Part shown: positions 24,339 through 32,775 of the stretch, one piece after another | Numbering within the stretch: position 1 is the first letter of the stretch | Layout: every line of letters starts with the position of its first letter | Source: Herbaspirillum sp. | GTDB taxonomy: Bacteria; Pseudomonadota; Gammaproteobacteria; Burkholderiales; Burkholderiaceae_D | DNA length: 64,000 bases | Assembly (NCBI RefSeq): GCF_017744395.1 | Contig: NZ_JAGIBI010000001.1 | Coordinates: 248,001-312,000, forward strand | Direction of reading: 5' to 3' | Position numbers and translations under genes: made by a program | The notes under the pieces: generated by a model | The model's database searches: none | What the model saw: the letters and a program-made list of their open reading frames with translations, nothing else | Told to the model about the DNA's origin: nothing

Positions 24339-25127
24339 TCAGAACGTACCCGGATAGGCGCCGCCGTCCATCAGCAGGTTCTGGCCGGTGATGAAGCCGG
24401 CCTGGGCGCTGCACAGGTAGGCGCAGGCGTCGCCGAATTCGGCCGGGTCGCCGAAGCGGCCGGCCGGGTTTTGCTTGCTGCGTTCGGCCAGCACGTCGTC
24501 CACGCTCCGGCCGCTTTCCTGGGCGGCGCCGACGGCGGTGGCGCGCAGGCGGTCGGTTTGGAAGGGGCCGGGCAGCAGGTTGTTGATGGTGACGTTATGC
24601 GCCACGGTCTTGCGCGAGAGGCCGGCGACAAAGCCGGTCAGGCCCGAGCGGGCGCCGTTGGACAGGCCGAGGATGTCGATCGGCGCGCGCACCGCGCTGG
24701 AGGTGATGTTGACGATGCGGCCGAATTTGCGCGCGATCATGCCGTCGACGGTGGCCTTGATCAGTTCGATCGGGGTCAGCATATTGGCGTCGACCGCGGC
24801 GATCCAGTCGTCGCGCGACCAGTCGCGGAAGTCGCCCGGCTTGGGGCCGCCGGCGTTGGTCACCAGGATGTCCGGGGTGGGGCAGGCGGCCAGGGCCAGG
24901 GCGCGGCCTTCGGCGGTGGTGATGTCGCAGGCGACGGTGGTGATGGTGGCGCCGTTTCCGGCAACTTCGGCGCGGATTTCCGCGGCGGCGGCTTCCAGCG
25001 CTTCCTTGCCGCGCGCAAGCATGGTCACGGACACGCCTTCGCGCGCCAGCGAAAGCGCGCAGGCGCGTCCCAGGCCTTTGCTCGATGCGCATACCAGCGC
25101 GGTTTTACCTTTGAGTCCTAAATCCAT
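24339..25127 (-). CDS. SDR-family protein with atypical active site
   Basis: 262 residues of Rossmann fold: GKTALVCASSKGLGRACALSLAREGVSV, the NAG motif as DILVTNAGGPKP, and the C-terminal NQNLLMDGGAYPGT-type closure. At the catalytic site, where SDRs have YxxxK, this protein reads LSNGARSGLTGF, so both the Tyr and the Lys appear to be replaced. The cofactor loop CASSKGLG also departs from TGxxxGIG. This matches the known BKR-like SDR subgroup described as lacking a perfect tetrad. It may bind NAD(P) with altered chemistry or serve a non-catalytic role. No operon partner. Confidence 0.88.
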   Translation of the reverse strand: MDLGLKGKTALVCASSKGLGRACALSLAREGVSVTMLARGKEALEAAAAEIRAEVAGNGATITTVACDITTAEGRALALAACPTPDILVTNAGGPKPGDFRDWSRDDWIAAVDANMLTPIELIKATVDGMIARKFGRIVNITSSAVRAPIDILGLSNGARSGLTGFVAGLSRKTVAHNVTINNLLPGPFQTDRLRATAVGAAQESGRSVDDVLAERSKQNPAGRFGDPAEFGDACAYLCSAQAGFITGQNLLMDGGAYPGTF

Positions 25128-25324
25128 TTTGCTGCTTCCTTTGCATGAGGTAGGTTGACGGGCGGTCGTGCCGCTTATCGTCTAATTGTTGTGCCGATTG
25201 TTGTACATCATGCATGCCATTGCACTTCAGGAGATCTGGCCGGGCGGCGCGCGGGCATTGCCCCGGCTTATGACAGCTGGGGGCGGCTGCGCTACACTGG
25301 CGGGCTTCGCAGGCTCTGCTGAGC

Positions 25325-25408
25325 CTACTTCTTGACCACCATGTAGACAGCCAGCGCGATGATGGCAACCACGCCTATTTCCAACGCGAATACGATGGCG
25401 CCGCTCAT
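25325..25408 (-). CDS. 27-residue single-span membrane peptide
   Basis: Too short for the track. ATG 25408 follows a strong ribosome site (AAGGAGACTGTC). The product is a 27-residue peptide opening MSGAIVFALE, one transmembrane helix with a KK-ending cytoplasmic tail. The composition and ribosome site argue for a real small protein. It is divergent from the TauE exporter gene, 92 bp away, and has no other close neighbour. Small peptides of this kind often modulate a membrane transporter or oxidase, but no partner is known here. Confidence 0.6.
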   Translation of the reverse strand: MSGAIVFALEIGVVAIIALAVYMVVKK

Positions 25409-25500
25409 GACAGTCTCCTTGTCTTGTTTGAACGCCGAACCTGCATGGCAGGCAATGATGCCTGGCCCTGCACGCGCGGCAGAGGCATAACTTTACACCG

Positions 25501-26265
25501 ATGATGGATTCTTTGTTTTTGTCGAGCCTGCTCAACTTCCTGCTGGGCGGCGTGCTGGGAGCGACCGGCGGGTTGTTCGGGATCGGCGGCGGACTGATCG
25601 CCATTCCGGTGCTGGGTTATCTGTACGGCATGGACCAGCAATTGGCGCAGGGCACGTCGCTGGTGATGATCGTGCCCAATGTGGTGATCGCGTTCTGGCG
25701 CTACAAGCAGCGCAACAGGATCGAGTGGAGTTCGGCCCTGATGATGTGCGTGCCGGCGGTAGTGACGACGTATTTCTCGGCGCGCATGGCCACCAGCATC
25801 GATGCGCGCAGCCTGCATTTCTGTTTCGCCGCCTTCATGGGGCTGCTGGCGCTGTATTACCTGTGGACGCTGCTGCGCCGGCAGCGCAGCGTGCAATCTT
25901 CCATCGTGCTGCCGCGCAGGTATATCTTCGCGGTGGGCATGTCGGCCGGCGCTTCGGCGGGATTTTTCAGCGTGGGCGGGGCGATCGTGGCGGTGCCGAT
26001 GCTGACCGCCTTTTTCGGCGCTACGCAGACTGCGGCGCAAGGGCTGGGCCTGGCGATGGTCACGCCGGGGACACTGGTGGCGCTGTGGACCTATGCCCAT
26101 GCCGGCCATGTCGATTGGGCCGTGGGGATTCCGATGGCGCTGGGCGGCGTGCTCAGCATCTCATGGGGCGTGGCGCTGGCGCACCATCTGCCGGAGCGGC
26201 GCTTGCGCATCCTGTTTTGCGGTGCGTTGCTGCTGTTGTCGGTGTGGATGATGGCCGAAGGCTGA
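25501..26265 (+). CDS. Sulfite exporter TauE/SafE family permease
   Basis: 254 residues and about eight hydrophobic segments with the duplicated TauE signature: GVLGATGGLFGIGGGLIAIPVLGYLYGM in the first half and SAGASAGFFSVGGAIVAVPMLTAFFGATQTAAQGLGLAMVTPG in the second. It is expected to move a sulfur-containing or organic anion across the inner membrane. It stands alone, divergent from the 27-residue peptide and convergent with the LysR gene, whose stop is directly adjacent. Confidence 0.9.
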   Translation: MMDSLFLSSLLNFLLGGVLGATGGLFGIGGGLIAIPVLGYLYGMDQQLAQGTSLVMIVPNVVIAFWRYKQRNRIEWSSALMMCVPAVVTTYFSARMATSIDARSLHFCFAAFMGLLALYYLWTLLRRQRSVQSSIVLPRRYIFAVGMSAGASAGFFSVGGAIVAVPMLTAFFGATQTAAQGLGLAMVTPGTLVALWTYAHAGHVDWAVGIPMALGGVLSISWGVALAHHLPERRLRILFCGALLLLSVWMMAEG

Positions 26266-27240
26266 TTAGGCCCTTTTCTTTTCCCTCGCGTTTTTCTTCT
26301 TCGCCGCGTCGGCGATGGCGCTGACCTTGTCGTCGTCGGCCGCCTGCGGCTGCGCCATCTGTTCGCCGATGAAGTCGACCAGGTTGCGCGCGTGCGGCGA
26401 TAGCGTGTCGATGTCCTGGAACACCATGCTGCGCTCGCGCACGCTCCACGGGTCGGAGAGTTCGACGATGGCGAGCTGCATGGTCTGCTGGTGGCGCTGC
26501 GCGGCCGACAGCGGCACGATGCCGATGCCGACGTTGGTTTCGATCATGCGGCACATCGCCTCGAAGCTGCGTACCTGGATGCGCAGCTTCAGCCGCTGGC
26601 CGTTTTCGGAAACGATCTTGTTCAGGAAGTGGTGCAGGGTGCTGCCTTCGTGCAGGCCGATGTGCTCATACTCCAGCGTTTCCACGAACGGGAGGGGGCC
26701 GGCGCCGGCCAGCGGGTGTTCCAGCGCGGTGACCAGCACCAGGCGGTCGGTCGAGAAATTGAGGATTTCCAGGCCATCGCCCTGCACCGGGCCGGCCACG
26801 ATGCCGATGTCGGCCGTGCCTTCCTGGATGCCGCGCATGATGTCGTGGTTCAGCCGTTCTTCCAGCGCCACGTTGACTTGCGGATAGAGCGCCAGGAACT
26901 TGCCCAGGATCTCGGGCATGAATTCGGTCACGGCGGTGGTGTTGGCGAAGATGCGGATGTAGCCCTTGATGCCGTTGTTGTACTGCTGCATGTCGCTCTT
27001 GAGGTGTTCCACCTGCTGCATGAACTGTTGCGCATGATGCAGTAGCGTCTGCCCGGCCGGGGTCAGTTGCACGCCCTTGCTTTCGCGGTAGAGCAGGCGG
27101 GTGCCGAAGCGCGTCTCCAGTTCCTTGATGCGGTTGCTGGTGGCCGCCAGCGAGAGATTCATGCGCTCGGCGCTGCGCGTGAGACTGTTGAGTTCGGCAA
27201 TCAGGATGAAGAGGCGCAGGTCGGTCAGGTCGAAGAGCAT
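26266..27240 (-). CDS. LysR-family regulator of the itaconate-type cluster
   Basis: 324 residues from ATG 27240 (track start 15 codons too early). The HTH is FILIAELNSLTRSAERMNLSLAATSNRIKELETRFGTRLLYRESKGVQLTPAGQTLL, followed by an effector domain. The C-terminus is unusually Lys/Ala-rich (DDDKVSAIADAAKKKNAREKKRA). It is divergent from the hydratase gene, as the RipR/ItcR regulator is in Pseudomonas itaconate loci, so itaconate or itaconyl-CoA is the likely inducer (inference from synteny). Confidence 0.88.
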   Translation of the reverse strand: MLFDLTDLRLFILIAELNSLTRSAERMNLSLAATSNRIKELETRFGTRLLYRESKGVQLTPAGQTLLHHAQQFMQQVEHLKSDMQQYNNGIKGYIRIFANTTAVTEFMPEILGKFLALYPQVNVALEERLNHDIMRGIQEGTADIGIVAGPVQGDGLEILNFSTDRLVLVTALEHPLAGAGPLPFVETLEYEHIGLHEGSTLHHFLNKIVSENGQRLKLRIQVRSFEAMCRMIETNVGIGIVPLSAAQRHQQTMQLAIVELSDPWSVRERSMVFQDIDTLSPHARNLVDFIGEQMAQPQAADDDKVSAIADAAKKKNAREKKRA

Positions 27241-27454
27241 GGTGTGATCCGCTGAAGGTGGCTGAAGGAATCGGTGCTGAGCCATGTTACGCCGATTTTC
27301 CGTTGTGCATGTGCGCTCTCCTTGCTGCGTTGCCGCATGCGCGAGGCTTCACTGCGACCAAAGCCCCCCTTCCAAAAATACAGATTGCCCGGGCGCTGGC
27401 GCCGGGACAGACTTGCCCGCATTCCAATGAAACGGTAAGGATGCGGAGAAGTAC

Positions 27455-28315
27455 ATGGCGAATTCGGAGCTAGACCTGGCGATGTTGCGGCAATGGGTAG
27501 ACAAGAGCGAACACCGCGAAGACTTCATCAATCCTGCCTTCGCCGCCGCGCTGGCGGCTACCATCGACGGCCCGCGCCAGCCGCAGGCGGGCGACGCCTT
27601 GCCGCCGCTGTGGCACTGGATCTATTTCTGGACCGTGTGCAAGGAATCCGAAATCGGCGCTGACGGCCATCCCCGGCGCGGTGGATTCCTGCCGCCGATA
27701 CCCTTGCCGCGCCGCATGTGGGCCGGCGGCCGCCTGCGTTTCGAGGCGCCGCTGCCGATCGGCGCGGTGGCGCAGAAGACTTCGCGCATCGCCAGCGTCG
27801 ACGTCAAGCAGGGCCGCACCGGCGCGCTGGCCTTCGTTACCGTCAAGCATGAGATTGGCCACGGCGGCCGGGTCTGCCTGCATGAAGAGCACGACATCGT
27901 CTACCGCGACCTGCCGCAGCCGGGCACGGCGGCGGTTGCGCCCAAGGCGGCGCCGACGGATGCGCAGTGGAAGCGCCGCGTCGATCCCGATCCGGTGCTG
28001 CTGTTCCGTTATTCGGCGTTGACTTTCAACGGCCATCGCATCCATTACGACCGCAGCTACGTTACCGGCGTCGAAGGCTATCCCGGCCTGATCGTGCACG
28101 GCCCGCTGATCGCTACCTTGCTGGCTGACCTGCTGGCGCGCGAGATGCCGCAGGCGGTGCTGCGCGAATTCAATTTCCGCGCGGTGGGCAGCCTGTTCGA
28201 CACCGAGGGCTTCGATCTGTGCGGAAAACTGGCCGCCGACGGCAAGTCGGCCTCGCTGTGGGCGCAGAACCTGCGCGGCGAGCTGGCGATGCAGGCTGAG
28301 GCTATTCTGGCCTGA
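27455..28315 (+). CDS. ich: Itaconyl-CoA hydratase-like MaoC/FAS1-type dehydratase
   Basis: 286 residues from an ATG behind GCGGAGAAG. A double hot-dog protein of the HTD2/FAS1-like dehydratase group: an N-terminal hot dog with WHWIYFWTVCKESEIGADGHPRRGGFLPPIPLPRRMWAGG and a C-terminal one with LLFRYSALTFNGHRIHYDRSYVTGVEGYPGLIVHGPL, where the D/H residues after the helix (HRIHYD) form the MaoC-type active site. In the itaconate pathway it converts itaconyl-CoA to citramalyl-CoA. A mesaconyl-C4-CoA hydratase role is the main alternative. It heads a six-gene run on the + strand. Confidence 0.82.
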   Translation: MANSELDLAMLRQWVDKSEHREDFINPAFAAALAATIDGPRQPQAGDALPPLWHWIYFWTVCKESEIGADGHPRRGGFLPPIPLPRRMWAGGRLRFEAPLPIGAVAQKTSRIASVDVKQGRTGALAFVTVKHEIGHGGRVCLHEEHDIVYRDLPQPGTAAVAPKAAPTDAQWKRRVDPDPVLLFRYSALTFNGHRIHYDRSYVTGVEGYPGLIVHGPLIATLLADLLAREMPQAVLREFNFRAVGSLFDTEGFDLCGKLAADGKSASLWAQNLRGELAMQAEAILA

Positions 28316-28357
28316 CTTGGCCTGATACACATTCATTTCCTATCTCGGAGATTCATC

Positions 28358-29524
28358 ATGTCTTACCAGGCGCCCAACGACGCGTATGGCGATCTGCGCG
28401 ATGCCGTGCGCGATCTGTGCAATACCTTTCCTCCCGAATACTGGCGCCGGGTGGATGAAGCGCGCGGCTATCCGGAAGAGTTCGTCGAGGCGCTGACCAG
28501 GGCCGGCTGGCTGGCGGCGCTAATCCCGCAGGAGTACGGCGGCTCCGGCCTGGGTCTGACCGAGGCTTCGGTGATCATGGAAGAGATTAATCGCACCGGC
28601 GGCAACTCCGGCGCCTGCCACGGCCAGATGTACAACATGGGCACGCTGCTGCGCCATGGTTCCGAGCAGCAGAAGCAACAGTACTTGCCCAGGATCGCCA
28701 GCGGCGAACTGCGCCTGCAGTCGATGGGCGTGACCGAACCCACCACCGGCACCGACACCACCAGGATCAAGACCGTGGCCGTGAAGAAGGGCGACCGCTA
28801 CGTGGTCAACGGCCAGAAGGTGTGGATCTCGCGCATCCAGCATTCCGACCTGATGATCCTGCTGGCGCGCACCACGCCGCTGGAACAGGTCAGGAAGAAA
28901 TCGGAGGGCATGTCGATTTTCATCGTCGATCTGAAGCAAGCGATCGGCCGCGGGATGGAGGTGCGGCCGATCCTGAACATGGTCAATCACGAGACCAATG
29001 AACTGTTCTTCGACAACCTGGAAATCCCGGCGGAAAACCTGATCGGCGAAGAGGGCCGTGGCTTCAAGTACATCCTCGACGGCTTGAACGCCGAGCGCAC
29101 GCTGATCGCCGCCGAGTGCATCGGCGACGGCTACTGGTTCATCGACAAGGCCGCGCAGTACGCCAAGGAGCGCGTGGTGTTCGACCGCCCGATCGGCATG
29201 AACCAGGGCGTGCAGTTCCCCATCGCCGACGCCTATATCGAGCTGGAGGCCGCCAACCTGATGCGCTACAAGGCCTGCGAGCTGTTCGATGCGCACCAGC
29301 CCTGCGGCGCCCAGGCCAACATGGCCAAGTTCCTGGCGGCCAAGGCTTCGTGGGAAGCGGCCAACGTCTGCCTGCAGACGCACGGCGGCTTCGGCTTCGC
29401 CTGCGAATACGACGTCGAGCGCAAGTTCCGCGAGACGCGCCTGTACCAGGTGGCGCCGATCTCGACCAACCTGATCTATTCCTACGTGGCCGAACACGTG
29501 CTGGGCTTGCCGCGCTCGTTCTGA
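28358..29524 (+). CDS. Acyl-CoA dehydrogenase in the itaconate-type operon
   Basis: 388 residues, full length, preceded by CGGAGATTCATC. Typical ACAD features are LRLQSMGVTEPTTGTDTTRIKTVAVKKGDRYVVNGQKVWISR, GRGFKYILDGLNAERTLIAAECIGDGYW and the C-terminal LQTHGGFGFACEYDVERKFRETRLYQVAPISTNLI. It is a cytoplasmic flavoenzyme passing electrons to ETF. The corresponding gene in Pseudomonas itaconate loci (between ich and ict) has no assigned essential step; it may allow methylsuccinyl-CoA-like substrates to enter. Confidence 0.9.
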   Translation: MSYQAPNDAYGDLRDAVRDLCNTFPPEYWRRVDEARGYPEEFVEALTRAGWLAALIPQEYGGSGLGLTEASVIMEEINRTGGNSGACHGQMYNMGTLLRHGSEQQKQQYLPRIASGELRLQSMGVTEPTTGTDTTRIKTVAVKKGDRYVVNGQKVWISRIQHSDLMILLARTTPLEQVRKKSEGMSIFIVDLKQAIGRGMEVRPILNMVNHETNELFFDNLEIPAENLIGEEGRGFKYILDGLNAERTLIAAECIGDGYWFIDKAAQYAKERVVFDRPIGMNQGVQFPIADAYIELEAANLMRYKACELFDAHQPCGAQANMAKFLAAKASWEAANVCLQTHGGFGFACEYDVERKFRETRLYQVAPISTNLIYSYVAEHVLGLPRSF

Positions 29525-29557
29525 CGAGCGGTGCGAAAACGTCAACAAGGAAACGCC

Positions 29558-30748
29558 ATGCTGCCATCGAACCGCCCGCTGGAGGGCATCACCGTCATCA
29601 GCCTCGAACACGCGATCGCCGCGCCGTTCTGCACGCGCCAGCTGGCCGACCTCGGCGCCCGCGTGATCAAGATCGAACGCCCCGGCGTGGGCGATTTCGC
29701 GCGCGGCTACGATACCCGCGTCAATGGCTTGTCGTCGCATTTCGTCTGGACCAACCGCTCCAAGGAAAGCCTGACGCTGAACTTGAAGGATGAGGACGGC
29801 AAGCAGGTCATCGGCAAGCTGCTGGAGCAGGCCGACGTGCTGGTGCAGAACCTGGCGCCGGGCGCCGCCGCCGGTTTGGGCTTGTCGGCCGAGGCGCTGC
29901 ACAAGAAGCATCCGCGCCTGATCGTGTGCGACATCTCCGGCTACGGCGAGGATGGCCCTTATCGCGACAAGAAAGCCTATGACCTGCTGATCCAGAGCGA
30001 GGCCGGCTTCCTGTCGGTGACCGGTTCACGCGACGAGATGGCCAAGGCCGGCTGCTCGATCGCCGACATCGCCGCCGGCATGTATGCCTATTCCAATATT
30101 CTCGCTGCACTGATCAAGCGCGGGCGCGATGGCCGTGGCAGCCATATCGACCTCTCCATGCTGGAGGCGCTGACCGAATGGATGAGCTTCCCGATGTATT
30201 ACGCCTACCAGGGCGCGTCGGCGCCGGTGCGCTCGGGCGCCGAGCACGCGACCATCTATCCCTACGGCCCGTTTGCCGCCGGCGACGGCAAGACCGTGAT
30301 GCTGGGCCTGCAGAACGAGCGCGAGTGGAAGGTGTTTTGCGAGGTGGTGCTGCAGGATCCGGCGCTGGCGACCGACGAACGCTTCTCCAACAACTCGCGC
30401 CGCCATGAGCATCGCGATGCACTACGCGCGCTGATCCTCAAGATGTTTGCCGGCATGAGCGCCGAGCAGGTCGTGGCGCGCCTGGACGAAGCGCAGATCG
30501 CCAACGCCGGCGTCAGCACCATGCAAGACCTGTGGCAGCACCCGCAACTGGCGGCGCGCCGGCGCTGGACCGAGGTCGCTTCGCCGGCCGGCATGCTGCC
30601 CGCGCTGCTGCCGCCGGGCGCCAACGACAGCTACGACTACCGCATGGATGCGGTGCCGTCGCTGGGCCAGCATACCGACAGCATCCTGGCCGGGCTGGGT
30701 TATGAGGCCGGGCAGATCGCGGCGATGCGCGAGCGGGGAGCGGTCTGA
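29558..30748 (+). CDS. ict: Class III (CaiB/BaiF) CoA-transferase, itaconate CoA-transferase-like
   Basis: 396 residues from ATG 29558 behind CAAGGA (track start is 9 codons early). The family III fold is seen in ITVISLEHAIAAPFCTRQLADLGARVIKIERPGVGDFARGYD. The catalytic Asp lies in KAYDLLIQSEAGFLSVTG, and the middle motif is IADIAAGMYAYSNILAALIKRGRDGRGSHIDLSML. With Ich and the CitE-like lyase it would activate itaconate from succinyl-CoA. Its stop shares one base with the next start. Confidence 0.83.
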   Translation: MLPSNRPLEGITVISLEHAIAAPFCTRQLADLGARVIKIERPGVGDFARGYDTRVNGLSSHFVWTNRSKESLTLNLKDEDGKQVIGKLLEQADVLVQNLAPGAAAGLGLSAEALHKKHPRLIVCDISGYGEDGPYRDKKAYDLLIQSEAGFLSVTGSRDEMAKAGCSIADIAAGMYAYSNILAALIKRGRDGRGSHIDLSMLEALTEWMSFPMYYAYQGASAPVRSGAEHATIYPYGPFAAGDGKTVMLGLQNEREWKVFCEVVLQDPALATDERFSNNSRRHEHRDALRALILKMFAGMSAEQVVARLDEAQIANAGVSTMQDLWQHPQLAARRRWTEVASPAGMLPALLPPGANDSYDYRMDAVPSLGQHTDSILAGLGYEAGQIAAMRERGAV

Positions 30749-31575
30749 TGGCAGCGCTGCCGACCAGCTACTTGTTCGTGCCGGCCAACCGCAGGGAGCG
30801 CTATGCCAAGGCGCTGGACAGCGGCGCCGACGCGGTGATCGTCGACCTGGAAGATGCGGTTGGTCCGCAACTGAAGGTAGAGGCGCGTGCCGCACTGGAT
30901 GAATGGTTGCGGCAGCACGGCCCGCAGCCCAGGCTGTGGGTGCGCGTCAATGCCGCCGATACCGATTGGCACGAAGCGGATGTGGCCGCATTCACCGGCA
31001 TGCCGATCGCCGGCATCGTGCTGCCCAAGGCGGAGAGTCCGGCGGCGATTGCCGCCATCGCCAAACGCCTGGGCGGCAGCGGGCAAGGCGTGATCGCCTT
31101 GATCGAGACGGCAGCCGGCATCGCCGCCATGCGCGAGATTGCGCGCATGGCCGGCGTGGTGCGACTGGCGTTCGGTTCCATCGACCTGCAGGTCGACCTG
31201 GGCATGCAATGCGATGCCGTCGAGAGCGAACTGGCGCATTTGCGGGTGGAGATGGTGCTGGCTTCCCGCCTGGCCGGAATCGCACCGCCCATCGACGGTG
31301 TGACCGCCGCGTTCGACGACATGCCGTTCCTGGTGGCCGCTGTGCAGCGTTCACTGCACCTGGGTTTCGGCGCCAAGCTGTGCATCCATCCCAAACAGGT
31401 GGCGGCGGTCAACGCGGGTTTCCGTCCAACGGCGCAGGAACTGGCCTGGGCGCGCGCGGTGATGGCGGCGGTGGACAAGGGCGACGGCGGGGCCATTTCC
31501 CTGGACGGCAGGATGATCGACAAGCCGGTGATCCTGCAGGCGCAGCGTTTCCTGCAACGCGGCGGCCTCGTGTAA
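30748..31575 (+). CDS. ccl: CitE-like lyase, (S)-citramalyl-CoA lyase candidate
   Basis: 275 residues starting at an ATG that overlaps the upstream TGA by one base. HpcH/HpaI-CitE family TIM barrel: TSYLFVPANRRERYAKALDSGADAVIVDLEDAVGP, the Mg-binding Glu in VIALIETAAGIAAMREIAR, LAFGSIDLQVDLGM and CIHPKQVAAVNAGF. It would cleave citramalyl-CoA to acetyl-CoA and pyruvate, the last step of itaconate degradation. Malyl-CoA or 3-methylmalyl-CoA cleavage is the alternative. Confidence 0.85.
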   Translation: MAALPTSYLFVPANRRERYAKALDSGADAVIVDLEDAVGPQLKVEARAALDEWLRQHGPQPRLWVRVNAADTDWHEADVAAFTGMPIAGIVLPKAESPAAIAAIAKRLGGSGQGVIALIETAAGIAAMREIARMAGVVRLAFGSIDLQVDLGMQCDAVESELAHLRVEMVLASRLAGIAPPIDGVTAAFDDMPFLVAAVQRSLHLGFGAKLCIHPKQVAAVNAGFRPTAQELAWARAVMAAVDKGDGGAISLDGRMIDKPVILQAQRFLQRGGLV

Positions 31576-31613
31576 CCTGCCTGTTTCTTTCCAATTCAAC
31601 AGAGGAGCGAGAC

Positions 31614-32738
31614 ATGAAAATCCAGGCAGCCGTTTTGCGCGAGATGACCGACGTGCATCCGTTTGCGCAAAGCCAGCCGCTGAAAATAGAAGAACTGGAA
31701 CTGGATCCGCCCGGTCCCGGTGAAGTGCTGGTGAAGATGAAGGCCGCCGGCCTGTGCCATTCGGACTTGTCGGTGATCACCGGCGTGCGTCCGCGTCCGG
31801 TGCCGATGGCGCTGGGGCATGAGGCATCGGCCGAAGTGGTGCAGGTGGGCAGCGGCGTGACCGACCTGCGCGCCGGCGACCTGGTGGTGCTGGTGTTCGT
31901 GCCTAGCTGCGGCCATTGCATGCCGTGCATGGAAGGCCGCCCGGCGCTATGCGAGCCGGGCGCGGCGACCAATACCATGGGCGAGCTGCTGGCGGGCGGT
32001 CGTCGCCTGCACGCGAATGGCAACGCGATTCATCACCATCTGGGCGTTTCGGCCTTCGCCGACCATGCGGTGGTATCGCGCCGCTCCTGCGTCAAGATCG
32101 AGGCCGATATCGATCCGGTGGAAGCCGCGCTGTTCGGCTGTGCGGTGCTGACCGGCGTAGGCGCCGCGGTCAACACCGCCGAGGTCAAGGCCGGCACCAC
32201 GGCTGCCGTGCTGGGGCTGGGAGGCGTCGGCCTGTGCGCGATGTTGGGGGCGCTGGCTTCCGGCGCGCGCGAGGTGATCGCGGTCGACCTGCACGACAGC
32301 AAGCTGGAAGTGGCCAAGGCACTGGGCGCGACCGCGACGGTGAACGCGCGCGATCCGGATGCGGTGGAAAAGGTCAAGGCGCTGACCCGCGGCGGCGTCG
32401 ACTACGCCTTCGAGATGGCGGGTTCGGTGCAGGCGATGGAAGCGGCCTACCGCATGACGCGGCGCGGCGGCATGACTATCACCGCCGGCCTGCCGGCGCC
32501 GGACCAGAAGTGGAACCTGCAGCAGGTCAGCCTGGTGGCCGAGGAGCGTACCGTCAAGGGTAGCTACATCGGTTCCTGCGTGCCGCTGCGCGATATCCCG
32601 CGCTACATCGGGCTGTACCGGGCCGGCAAGCTGCCGGTGGACAAGCTGATGGGCGAGCGTCTGGCGCTGGCCGACATCAATCGCGGTTTCGATCGCCTGC
32701 ATACCGGGGAGGGCTTGCGGGACTTGATTGTGTTTTAA
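31614..32738 (+). CDS. Zinc-dependent alcohol dehydrogenase (MDR)
   Basis: 374 residues from ATG 31614 behind AGAGGAGCGAG; the 611-codon track frame is an upstream extension through ccl. It has catalytic zinc ligands in AAGLCHSDLSVI and GHEASAEV, the structural-zinc quartet CGHCMPCMEGRPALC and the NAD motif GLGGVGLCAMLGA. It is closest to class III/aryl-alcohol-type MDR enzymes. It is not part of the canonical itaconate pathway, and its place between ccl and dctP is unusual; it may oxidise an alcohol precursor of the imported acid. Confidence 0.9.
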   Translation: MKIQAAVLREMTDVHPFAQSQPLKIEELELDPPGPGEVLVKMKAAGLCHSDLSVITGVRPRPVPMALGHEASAEVVQVGSGVTDLRAGDLVVLVFVPSCGHCMPCMEGRPALCEPGAATNTMGELLAGGRRLHANGNAIHHHLGVSAFADHAVVSRRSCVKIEADIDPVEAALFGCAVLTGVGAAVNTAEVKAGTTAAVLGLGGVGLCAMLGALASGAREVIAVDLHDSKLEVAKALGATATVNARDPDAVEKVKALTRGGVDYAFEMAGSVQAMEAAYRMTRRGGMTITAGLPAPDQKWNLQQVSLVAEERTVKGSYIGSCVPLRDIPRYIGLYRAGKLPVDKLMGERLALADINRGFDRLHTGEGLRDLIVF

Positions 32739-32775
32739 CGCCTTTGTTTGAAGGCATCACAGGAGGAGACACGGC

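Noticed and set aside
30903-31613. N-terminal extension of the alcohol dehydrogenase to 611 codons
   Set aside because: The extension is out-of-frame reading of the CitE-like gene; a ribosome site and normal N-terminus occur at 31614.
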